This document shows positions 48,384 to 58,563 of a stretch of 64,000 bases of DNA, piece after piece. The notes under the pieces were generated by a model, which was not told the DNA's origin, did no database searches, and saw nothing but the letters and a program-made list of their open reading frames with translations. The translations under genes and the position numbers were made by a program. Positions within the stretch are counted from its first letter, which is position 1. Each line of letters starts with the position of its first letter. The stretch is from assembly GCA_029959195.1 (NCBI GenBank), contig CP114127.1:930001-994000 (forward strand), in the 5' to 3' direction. The stretch comes from Dictyophora rubrovolvata. Lineage: Eukaryota; Basidiomycota; Agaricomycetes; Phallales; Phallaceae.

Positions 48384-49874
48384 TTAATATCGTTTTACTA
48401 ATCCGTCGTCTCCCGCAGTCCAAATAGTCCCATTCACGGCTTTGATACATCGCACAGCATCACAGTTATATCCCACAAGTTCTTCGATTACTTGAGGACC
48501 CTCCGGCTTTAGTGACGCGATGAAGGGTAAACCGTCGGTGCTCGCTACACCAAGACGGACTTCGCCGCTCCCCGAAGAAAGAAATACTACATCTTCAATT
48601 GACGATGTATTCCGATGAAAAGTAACCAGAACTTCCGACATTTGCCGCGTGTCGTATATTGAGATTATTCCTAAGCGAGACCCCGTGGCTAGCATATGAT
48701 CTGTACTGGAATAAGCCATGGACTCAAGAGGGGTCCTTCCCGAGACGGAAGAGACTTCAGAATGAAAAAAGGATAATTTGGTTCTTAAATCGAATGCTTC
48801 GAACGTTCCGTTATTGAGGGCCCCAAATGCAACTTTATCGTCCACCTCTACTTCTCGTGGATCAACAGACGGAGGAAGAGGCTCCACAGTTCTTTCACCA
48901 TCCGGGGAATAAAATTTTCGATCAATATCTTTGAGGCCTAGCGCCATTTTATGAACGGGGGAATAGTTATAGGAACTGAAAGCGCGTATTTGGGAGCCGG
49001 AACCGACATCCCACAGACGAAGTGTGCCGTCCTGTGTTGAAAGGTTTGGGCTCGGAATCAATATATATGTTTTTTTATAACAGAGGTGATCGGCTACAAC
49101 ATACCTTTGAACAACTTAAAACATTACGGCCTCTAGAAATAATCCCACAGTCGGTGACAGCGCGAGTGTGACCTTTAAGCTTGCGTGGTACACTGAGGTC
49201 CTCTGCCGAAATGATTGCCAGAGTAAAGTCATTGCCTGCGGTCAAAATGACCTTGGAGGATGGAAAAAATCGTAGAGACAATATTGTTGAGGCATGAACG
49301 GCATTTTTGAGCTTGGAGGCCGAACCCGAAGTCGAGCATACTGAAACGTTCCCGTTATGGTCACCCGTGGCGTAGATGGAGGCATCTGGGGCTACATCAA
49401 AGGCAGTGAATTCATTAGGCTTGATATAGGAAATCAATGAAACGCGCATTGAAGAAAACAATGAAGCAGCAACACCTCACACCTTTTGACTTGGCTGGCC
49501 AATTACTTGACGGGGCACACGCAACTTCGTCGGAGGAATGGATAGGGGTGGACATGCTACAGAATATACATTCTGCGGAATTGTTTGTTTATTTTTCTGT
49601 TCCCGGATTTCAACAATGACTATTTTTTGACACGCACATGTTGGTCATTCTTGAATTCGACCTTATCGGGAATCAAATCAAGGCCGCTGCTGGTATTGCC
49701 ATGGAATTTTCCCGGTTTTGGTCGAACGGAAACAAGACCATGAACTGTTTCGCAATTCTGCTTGTAGCAAGAAACCCAAAAGGACTCCTGGGGGACAGTT
49801 GCATCTTGTACGTCGGCAATGACCGTCTGGAAGTCATCCTGAACGGTTATCAGAGGTAGAACGACGGTGCTCAT
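48384..49874 (-). CDS. WD40 proteasome-assembly factor, PAAF1/Rpn14-like
   Basis: A minus-strand gene with about four exons. The ATG at 49874 begins MSTVVLPLITVQDDF; other in-frame starts lie upstream. WD repeats are visible: FTAFDVAPDASIYATGDHNG, SLRFFPSSKVILTAGNDFTL, a KLKGHTRAVTDC repeat, then DGTLRLWDVGSGSQ, a long insert, YSSTDHMLATGSRLGIISIY, a further repeat and the ending TIWTAGDDGLVKRY. That ending and the order of repeats match PAAF1 and yeast Rpn14, which bind the Rpt ATPases and act as chaperones in assembly of the 19S base. Other WD40 proteins are hard to exclude by reading alone. Divergent from the Myb gene with 193 bp between starts. Confidence 0.75.
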
Positions 49875-50067
49875 AATAATGTAAAATGTGTGTAAGGCAA
49901 GGGTCACGTGCGTGGGCGCCCACAAGCACCCACATTGCCTAGCCTCGCCGTGAAGGTCCTAGAGCCTTACCGCGACCTTGCATTTGCCATCGAGGACGTT
50001 TATTTTCACCTGTTGTTTGCTTAATCTCTTCTTTTAATCGACACGCTGTAAACTAAATAAATGAACG

Positions 50068-52771
50068 ATGGCTTCGTCCGAAGAGCAGCCTCAGCCCGCA
50101 ATCTCTAAACCCGGAACTTCCATACCGTCAGCATCGTTCTCTTTTACAGCACCGTTCCCACTTCGGCTGGGAGTTTCGAATCCTACAAAACAGAGACGTG
50201 TCTCTTTACCTTCATCTCCACGTCTTTGCCCCGCCTCAGGTTGGCCCTTTCGTGATGAAATGGGCTTAGAGGCAATTTCGACAACAGCTGCTGTTGCTCA
50301 CCAGGATAAAGATACAGATATAAAGGTCGACAAGAAACAAGAACTAAACCTAACTAATTTAGTTGGGGACGACTCAGTAATGCTCCCACCAGCCTCTTCA
50401 GAGAAACGACCGAGGAAGAAATGGTCAAAGGAGGAGACCCAGATGCTCGTAGATGGCTGCAACAAGGTATGTTGTCTTGTCCTTACTGCATTCAGAGCTG
50501 TATTGATATATATCATTGCTCATCGCTAGTGGGGCGTGGGGAACTGGAAATCGATCTTGAATGACCCTGCTTTCACGTTTGACAACCGTTCTCCGGTCGA
50601 TCTTAAAGACAGGTGAATCTCGCATCCCTTAGCAACGTACCAGGGACTATCCTTGACTATGCATTTCCCCCCCCTTTTTTCACAAAGATTTCGTACCTAC
50701 TTTCCCGATGCGTATAAGCAACATTACCCCAATGCTAAAACACATTTATCCTCCAAAATACGATCATCCTTACCCGACGGAACGTCAATCTTCGAGAAGA
50801 CTCGCAGTAAAAAGCGAAGACCTTTTACGCCAGAAGAAGACGAGGCGTTGAAGCGTGGGTATGATAAAGTACGCAGTATATTAATATCATTTGGACCTTG
50901 GGATATATATATGAACGAGTGCAATTTCATTTTAGCACGGTACCCTATGGGCGTCCATCCTCAAGGATCCTATATTCCACGAAAAAAACCGGCGCTCGAC
51001 GGACCTTCGAGATCGGTTTCGAAATGCATTTCCCGATTTATACGAAGCTGCCGGATACAAACCTCGCAACAACGCGAAAAAGAAAAAGTCGGATGAAGGC
51101 CAAACTACGTCTATCGTCGTGTCTTCGCTCTCAGAGATTTCGTCAAGGGAGATCGAGAGGCCAGAAAGGCCTCGAAGGAAACGTGCTAGTACGGCTCCAG
51201 GTCTACGATCCTCAATACGCGGAAGAAAACCCATTCCAGATAGCACAACGGCCTCAGATTCCGAGACAAGCTCAGGCATAGAGGAAGGTCGGAGGGGTAG
51301 AACCATATCTAGACGACGTCGCAGTCGTAGTAGAGCTACTCCTCAACCCGAACGGAGTCGACCTATCGATATGGTCCCTACCGCTGCCGAAATACTTGCA
51401 CAATCTCAAGAATTATCTCCTGGTGAACTATCATCCTCGATGACTGCGCCTTCCACTGGGTCAATGTCCACCGAGTCGCTATGCTCACATAATGCGTGGC
51501 CAATAGCATGCAGAACACCTACTGACCCTACACATACTACAGGATGGATCCCTTCCCCACGACGTGTTATCTCGGCAGACCTCTTCCTTACCTCTTCCCC
51601 TCCCAACGCAATTAATCCTCACGCAGTTATTGGTAAATCAGCCTGGATGCCTGAAGACTGGCTTTCAGCTAATCCGCGTCTCGAATCGTCTCATCTGTCA
51701 TCAAGTAGTGGTCCATCGCCTGCACCCTCTTCACCGTTCTCTTTCGCTCAGGGCGTCGTGGACCGCTATGATCTTTTCCCGTACACTTCTGCATCTTCAG
51801 AATTCGAACAAGACACGCATTCTCACTCCGCTTTCTCTGAGGCAGACATGTTTAACGCCGCTACATCTAGTTATCGTGGATTTACACATCACTCCAGTGA
51901 AGCGGGTGATCTCATCTTTGCCGTCGGTCGAAATAATGTTAACGGAATAGGTGTCGGCTCAAGACTAGACATGACTGTCCATAGATCTCTACCTAACATA
52001 GATGAAATCCCTGTGGACACTGTCCGGTTACCTGCACACCACCGTCTTGATACGGAAATGAGCGAAGCACAATTGTCGTCGCCACCTGACGAACCACCAG
52101 AACTTGACTTCCATATTCCTCTTGTCTCTACGCCTACTTCAGAAGTGCCGATGCCTATTCCGACACCTGCCATGGCGAAAATTCGCCAACAAACCGGCGC
52201 CGCGATGGGTAGCTACCGATCGTCGTCACAGCCTCCAACTGAGCTGTCCCACTCGATGCGGACGCACTCACTTTCAATGTTTGATTTACCGGGTGAACAC
52301 GATCTTACCGATTTACCATTTCTTGATATGCATTATTATGGCGTTGGAATGGGGGTGTCGAACGCACATGCCGCACTTCTTCAGGATCCTGTTGTCGAGT
52401 CTTTGGATCTAGCGGGAATGGCGAACTCGATCAAAAATGGGAACAACCATACTGATCATCTACATCCTCCAGCATCACCTACACAATTTCATTCGCTGGC
52501 TCAGGCGCATTTGCAGCTTTCGCCCTTTTTAGCTCCCAGTACGGCTACTCCTTCTCATGCGAGCTCACTGACGTCGAGCAACTCGTTTTCATCTGTTGCT
52601 GCTGTACTGTCGCCTCCGTCTCTTCCCTCCAAGTTCCCCGTGTTCCCTTCTCCAAACGCTCGTCAGATGTATCACCATAATCGAGTACAATCAGCTGTTT
52701 CTCCTGCGGATCTACTTCTCAAAGACAATAAACGAAAGCGGGTCTCGTGGGATGGCGGCAACGGCAATTAA
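50068..52771 (+). CDS. Two-Myb telobox protein, Tay1/Teb1-like telomere-binding factor
   Basis: Four exons; the last one is long (about 1.8 kb). Two Myb/SANT domains lie at about residues 112-175 and 205-265: KKWSKEETQMLVDGCNKWG with VDLKDRFRTYFP, and RRPFTPEEDEALKRGYDKHG with TDLRDRFRNAFPDLY. Each ends with the telobox-type third helix VDLKDRFR / TDLRDRFR that reads TTAGGG repeats in TRF, Taz1, Teb1 and Tay1. The rest is disordered, Ser/Pro/His-rich, with a nuclear-type basic patch (NNAKKKKSDEG) and a basic C-terminus (DNKRKRVSWDG). Two tandem Myb domains near the N-terminus fit Tay1 of Yarrowia and Ustilago and Teb1 of fission yeast. It may bind telomeres, act as a transcription factor, or both; the sequence cannot separate these. 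Confidence 0.83.
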
Positions 52772-54792
52772 TGTATTTGGTTTTCTTTCCTTTTTTTCGG
52801 AGGGCCGGCCATTCTCCGCAGCCTAGGAATTTTTCTAGACGGTTAAATTCCTTGTTTGAAAGCGCTTTTTTCCTGTCTTCTGCTTTGTCCGTTGATTCAG
52901 GACAAACATATACACACCCACCTTTCCCTCTATGGTTCGAGCTCATGGCGTTTTTTTACATATTTGGCATAATGATTGGCTGTCCGTCTACGTTACATTT
53001 TGTCTCTGGCATTGAAAGCATTTTATCAATTTCTCATGCATATGCACGCATTAATCTCTTCTCTCTCCGCTTTTTCCAATTTTTTTGCTTTTGTTTTCTT
53101 CAATCGAATAGCAAGAGACTTTTTTTAAGTTATATTGGGTCTATGAATGTGAACATTCAAGACGTTACATATGAAATATCATGTTCCTTATTTTCATATC
53201 ATAATACGCTGAACAGCCTAGCCTCGAGGCTTCGCTTGGATGGCTCAAGTGACAAACCTTTGTGGCGCAGGTTTCCGGAACGAGGTAGTCACGGTTCAAA
53301 ACCTGGACGCCTACTATATACGGGTTACAATTAACACGAGGTTGGACTATAGACCATGCTTGCCAAACCCGGTGTATTTCCCTCTCAAACGCACAGTTCA
53401 GATTGTCAGAACACATGAAGCATACTATAGGCTTATTTCTTCTAGCGGCCGCACTAGATGTTTTCATATCAGATGTTCTCATTTCCAAGCCGGGGCATTA
53501 AACTGGCTTTTGCGTGAAGACATACGGCAGCCTGTGCAAAATTCAAACGCGTCCGTGACGGTACTACATGGCATTCTGTTCTGGATTGCAGAGGCTTTAA
53601 GTTAAGTCACCATCCGTTCATATACAAGTTTGGTACACGTACGTTTAGTCCAAGTGCCAAATTCGAAGCTATTCATGTCTTATGATCCTCCAGCGTGTGG
53701 TCGGTTTTGGCACAAAAAAGCGATATACATAACTATGTGCAGCGATGCACGAGGTCAGAAACAAGGACACGCTGCTCATCTGAAATAGAAACTAGCCAAC
53801 AAATGACATGGACACTCCGAGTCCCGCGATGTTCAATCAAGCTAGTCAAGTGAGGACGTTTTTCTTTTTGTCAAGAAATAGCTCCGAAGTGGTTGACCAA
53901 ACAGTGTCATTGACAAATTGTTTAGGCAACAGCGCATTTGGCGAATTTTCCTGGCCACCGCAAGTTAATCGAAAGATTGTGCCTTGTCTATTATAAAACA
54001 GCCCAACAGACAGATTGGCATTAGAACGAAACGATGTTTAGTGCGGAAAAAAGATTTACCCTGCGGTTATTCCGAACTGTCACGCGGTCACATATGGCTG
54101 TAATATCCATATTAGGAAGTGGCAATATCCTTTTTGGGACTTTTGTCTTCGGAACTCGTTGTTAGCCAGTTGTTCAAGGTTGCACCGATCTGCGTTGTTA
54201 CCTTGTTCAAAGCTAGTTTCAATAAAACAAAACTAGTAAACAAGTAGATAAAACAAGCAAGAAAATAGAACAAAATGCCGACTTTTCCAAAACTTTTCTC
54301 TCTCAGTAAAGCGTCTAACATTAAATGAATAGGTCTCGGAAATGCACAGACAGATGCATAGTATTTCTGAATTTACGCGCAATAATCACGCTACTCATCA
54401 AAGCGGAAATCATCACCTCCTTCCGAAAATCCCACGTCCCTTAAAAATGTCGCCACTGATCGGCAACTTATTATTGTGTTCTCGATCGAGAACTGGACTT
54501 ATTGACGAATTCATTCCGTTGTTATCAAATTAGGTATTTGTCTGAAAGTCTTTGATTCTCATTTGGAAGCCTTTTCTTTGACAAGACTTCGATATCATCA
54601 GCACCTCCTTCTATTGTATCCTCAGTTGGGCGTATTGTATCTCAAACAAGAGACTTTTGCATATAAAAACCCGATACATTTCAAGGCTGTCATCAAACAA
54701 TTCACTGTCTTCGTCTTACTGTTCAAAGCCTACTTCGCCTTCAAACCGAGCCGTCTCTTCTAACACAAACACATTCTACTCTTATTAAACAA
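52772..54792. other. 2.0 kb stretch between the Myb gene and the pheromone gene
   Basis: No recognised gene. T-rich tracts occur at 52775-53120 (probable 3' untranslated region of the Myb gene). Orphan frames include 53240-53605 (plus, no motif) and 54321-54112 (minus; starts MLDALLREKSFGKVG and holds one strong hydrophobic segment, then a lysine/serine tail). The latter could be a small membrane protein but has no other support. Confidence 0.4.
54662..54669 (+). promoter_or_regulatory. TATA box of the pheromone precursor gene
   Basis: TATAAAAA on the plus strand, 124 bp before the pheromone ATG. Confidence 0.5.
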
Positions 54793-54912
54793 ATGGATTC
54801 TTTCATGGACGTCACCCGCTTCATCAACAACTCCGCTGTCGATGAAACCGAGATCCAACGCGATGAAGATACCGCGACTACTTCTAACGGAAGCTACTGT
54901 GTAATTGCATAG
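54793..54912 (+). CDS. Mating-type lipopeptide pheromone precursor (CaaX)
   Basis: A 39-codon intronless gene. The product starts MDSFMDVTRF and ends NGSYCVIA followed directly by the stop, a perfect CaaX box (Cys, two aliphatic residues, Ala) for farnesylation. Basidiomycete pheromone precursors have this exact size and design: an MDxF-type start, an acidic middle and a C-terminal CVxA. Cleavage near the acidic/basic pair in TEIQRDEDT would leave a mature farnesylated peptide of roughly a dozen residues, which would signal through an STE3-type receptor on a compatible partner. No STE3-like seven-helix gene was found in this window, so it is either an edge of a pheromone/receptor locus or a solitary pheromone gene. 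It is easy to miss in annotation owing to its length. Confidence 0.85.
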   Translation: MDSFMDVTRFINNSAVDETEIQRDEDTATTSNGSYCVIA

Positions 54913-55929
54913 AGATTTTCCTAGAAGGTACGTTTCAGTCCAGTTCACTTCAATTCAAAAAATGCATTTGCTTATATTGCACACTTCAGCTCTCCCAAGT
55001 ACTAATATCCCTTGTCGAAAATCTCCTATTTCGCCTTCTCATTCGTCGAGGTTCCTTCCTTTCCAACAATGCATCATTTCATCTCTATCATCCGGGTCAA
55101 TCACTACATGCATATATATGCAATCTCAATGTTCTATATGTGCCATACAATTCATAATTTCGACTCTCTAAATTTATTCCTAAAGCATATCTGATAGTAG
55201 TGGTTTTTGTTCTTTTATTACATTTTAAAATTTGTTTGCATTATAACTGTCATATCACTCTCAATATAGTGTTGTCCTACTCTTTTTTTTGTGAGCGAGT
55301 CCGTTTTGTGATGGCATTTTCGGTATGAGATGCAATTCTGCCTACATATGTGGTTAGACCATCGCTTGCATCCGTACAATGAACTACTAACTGTCACCAC
55401 TTTCAGGTCTGATCACTTATAATGAATTGGAAATTCGCTTGAAGCATACATCTCGTCTTACAATGGCATCTTGAAAGGCCACTTCAATTCGTGTTGAATG
55501 AACTCGTAGATTTTTAAAAAAAAACATTCGCCAGAGACAATGAAGCTAGCAGCGGCTGGAGGCGTTGGGGGGTTCGGCGTACCCCTCCTCTACTTACGGC
55601 ATTTTTGCCCTCTGCGCTGAGGTCGAACGGTTCATCCCGCCCATGGGGCGGGCGGAATCATAGGTCGCCGGCTTTATAAAAATAAACCCTTGGTTTTCAT
55701 CATCTGCGGGCATGGTAGTCCGAATTCCTTTGCTGAGTGCCGCCACTCTCACAAGTTCGTATTCCCTCATTTTGGGTGAAGTGGGAACATGGGGAATCTT
55801 ACAAGTGACTCAGTGAGGCCCAGTGAGGTGATAAATGCCCGCGACTTGATGTGACCCTTGTAACGCGTGTGACGCCAGCCCGTCGGTCCAGACTCCGACT
55901 CCAAAGCGTCCTTAGTGGTGGGTCGCGGT
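54913..55929. other. Spacer between pheromone gene and the right X-Y cassette
   Basis: No gene seen. A GC-rich part at 55540-55700 includes a perfect small hairpin, CCCGCCC ATG GGGCGGG at 55639-55655. It contrasts with the AT-rich surroundings. Confidence 0.4.
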
Positions 55930-56096
55930 GTTGGTTGGCTCGCGTTCGCGTTCGAAGACTGACATCTCGATTAATGGCTCACACACAACTTATAAAGGCC
56001 GGAAAATGGACTGATATGTAAGTACGTCATCATCGTTCAATAAATTCCGGTACTATTGAACCGTTCATCCGCCTCCTTTCCGATTACATTAGCCCC

Positions 56097-56104
56097 TATA
56101 TAAG
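56097..56104 (+). promoter_or_regulatory. TATA box of the intact family X gene
   Basis: TATATAAG, 42 bp before the ATG at 56146. The paralogous promoter at 6.4 kb keeps TATATAAT at the same place, so the element is conserved between copies. Confidence 0.55.
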
Positions 56105-56145
56105 ACTTTCATGATTTCCAATTAACTCACCGTAAATCACCCAAA

Positions 56146-57447
56146 ATGAATACTGTAGCAATTTCTCCTCGTCAATTAGAATGGGAAAAACCCTCGACCG
56201 AAATCGTCATTCAAAAGGACATGAAACTGTCCCATCGTGAATGCAAATGCGGTGAAGCTGGAGACTTCTTCCATTATTTTGGGGTAAAGATCAACGACGC
56301 CAAATCCGTCGAGGAGTTCAAAGTTCAGACTATTGCTCTCGTAAGTATTCTATGATTACTGGGCGTAAACGCGATTCAAATCAAGTGGAACTTTTTTTTT
56401 TTTTTGCTTTAGATCCGACACATTTGGCTTGCCTCCCACGCTCGAAGGATGTCACCATGCATCATAACAGCCGTTCGTGAATGCATCGACACGTATAAAC
56501 GAACCAAACTACCCGTTGGTCCAGTGGTTCAGTTTTATAACTTCCGATTGGAAGGTAAATCTCTGCCAGTCTGGATAATCCTCCACTCGCCGTCGGACGA
56601 CCCGGGCTCGTTACAGGTTGACACGCGACATTGCCTGCTTCAAACATTTATGGACGAGATTACTCTTACTAAATCTATCAGAGACGAGCTATACTCCGCG
56701 TGCGCTAGGACGGGATTCAACAATTTTTTCAGCCGGGTCCGACTGGAAAGTCTGAGACAGCTTCAAGGTCGTCCTCGTCCCAAAACAACTCATGCGAAGT
56801 ATATCGAAATCGGACATGGCTTACGGTCGTCTTCTGGTCTCGCAGAAACTGTCAAGGTGGTTAACACTCGTTCTGGGTTCAAGATGAAGTGGTTTGTCCC
56901 TGACATGTTACAGAAATTGGAATCGAATCTCTTCGTTAGCATAGAATTCGTGGCTAAAGGTACTTCAAGTTGATGTGTTGTTAATTCTGAAAACCCTTGA
57001 TAATTTTTCCTTCTTCGCATAGGCCAAGTCTGGGGTATGTACATTCAAGCCGAAAGCGGACAACTCGACGAACAGTGGAAGTTAATAATATGTCCATTGA
57101 AGCCTTCTCAAATCAATTTGGATGGGAAAAATTTTTCTGCGTCCTTTGCAGTTTCGCGTTATGGCAAAAGAAAGGTTTTTAGCCGGGGTTCGACCGTGAC
57201 GGAGCGCCTGAGGTCGACCCGCATGTCGACGGTGGATCTCCCTGAAGGAGGCATGCCGAATAATCAGTATTGGAAATTTTCCCGTCGTCAGGTGCATGGC
57301 TTGTTAGTCGTTTTTTTTTACTGTATGTCAGGCAACATATTGACTGACGGTACCGTTTGTTTTAGTCATCAATGCATTAACGAGGACGGAAGTTGTTGCC
57401 TGATGCTTACACTTCAGACCCCGGAATTGTCACAGTTTAAATGGTAA
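56146..57447 (+). CDS. Family X protein, intact copy, unknown function
   Basis: I do not recognise this protein. Three or four exons give about 390 residues: exon 1 from 56146 ends at GTAAGT (56341), exon 2 begins at about 56414 (IRHIWLASH), exon 3 follows an intron near 56961-57024. Features are a Cys-rich start ECKCGEAGDFFHYFGVK (two Cys in CxC), a helical region (RRMSPCIITAVREC), VQFYNFRLEGKSLPVWII with the following LHSPSDD, NNFFSRVRLESLRQL, GFKMKWFVPDM and a basic beta-like C-terminal region with LKPSQINLDGK and SRYGKRKVFSRGST. There is no signal peptide, membrane helix or catalytic signature. The end is uncertain: the frame stops at 57447, or splicing of 57325-57366 gives an earlier stop. 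Only this copy keeps the first ATG and an unbroken frame. Confidence 0.65.
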
Positions 57448-57859
57448 TAATATGTGGATCAAGTTATGAAACTATTTAGAAACATGTACGTTAACTTAGA
57501 GTATTGCTGTCGAAAGTATTGTGATATGTATTACTGTGCAGAGCAGGGATAATGACACACCTAAAATCCAAGTTTTTCCTTAATCGTTGTCATTATCAAT
57601 CACTCAAACAAATTCTTGAGAAAAAACGGCTGCCGGAGGTTTGCGCAAATACTATGTACCCCCTAAAATCTACTGCAGTGTCAGCACCGGAATTTTTTTC
57701 TTGCCAGCGCATCCAAGTTCTCTCTAAGTCCATCGACACGCTTACTCAACTTATAGCAAGATTCGGTATGTTCCTTGTGCACTTCGATATATTCATTGTA
57801 TGCATGTTAATCATGGGATTCCGACTCGGAGTCAGTAATTACGTATAAAAAAACCCCAA

Positions 57860-58200
57860 AAGCCGAATATCGATACCGACCTCAGTTGTTAACCCAATCT
57901 CCTCAATCCGACTGCTTTCGTTCTCAAGTTACCACTGAACAATGTGAACCGGGCTAGTACAGGTACGGCGGCGGCGGTTGGACTATCGCTACATTGGATG
58001 CGACCCCAGCAGGGAACCGACTCAAGCACAGGTCCTTTGATACGAATATGCTCTATGCGCCTAAAACACACTCTGAATCGCCATTCTTTGGCCCTATTGC
58101 ACTCATCCTTTCCCTGGTCACAATCAAACATCTCACTTCAAGGGTGGTTGAAGGAACCCCCAAAGCCAAAATTTCCCCTCCTTTATAACTCAGGTTCGTT
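57860..58200 (+). pseudogene. Family Y small hydrophobic protein, decayed copy
   Basis: Downstream of the intact family X gene and in the same orientation. The sequence matches the 4749-4312 copy from ATACCGACCTC onward, with the conserved RASTGTAAAVGLSLHWMR block at about 57947-58000. The ATG is lost (the bases before ATACCGACC no longer code MAPAS), and one base is missing in the Val-Asn repeat, so that block lies in another frame from the start. It appears inactive. Confidence 0.6.
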
Positions 58201-58435
58201 GGAGTGTTCTTTTTATCTCTTGATGCTTCAGCTTGACGGCTCGTATTAGTTTTCTTATAAATCATTTCCAAGCTTTCGAAGTTGTCATTGTTCATCACTG
58301 TATGTCTGAGGTAAGTATTCAATCTGGCAAGATCACTTTGTTCATGCAAACTATTAGGTTCTATAAATATAAAGAACATGTACGTGATAATTCTGCAGAA
58401 TCTGTAGATCATCCAGCCTGCTCACGGCGTCAGTG

Positions 58436-58502
58436 ACACTCATTATCACTCATTCCCAACATGATTGATTAGACTATATTAATACAAAAACATAAAGAGC
58501 CA

Positions 58503-58563
<61 letters not shown>

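Larger units (their letters stand above)
55930..58435 (+). repeat. Right arm of inverted segmental duplication (X-Y cassette)
   Basis: Inverse counterpart of the array at 3290-6650. It contains the family X promoter, the whole X gene, its 3' flank, the reverse-oriented minisatellite unit and a degenerate family Y copy. Similarity continues to GTGATAATTCTG and ATCTGTAGATCATCCA at 58383-58412, which match 4438-4412 in reverse, and then fades. Confidence 0.65.

Noticed and set aside
53233-53320. tRNA-like strings (TGGCTCAAG and GGTTCAAAACC) on the plus strand
   Set aside because: They resemble internal promoter boxes, but the acceptor and T stems do not pair, so no cloverleaf can be drawn.
53240-53605. 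121-codon plus-strand frame
   Set aside because: No motif, no homologue recognised, no good codon pattern; a chance frame is likely.
53808-53996. Plus-strand frame starting MDTPSP and ending PCLL, considered as a second pheromone precursor
   Set aside because: At 62 residues with no acidic processing region, and with the Cys not followed by a proper CVxA-type box in a short precursor, it does not fit the family.
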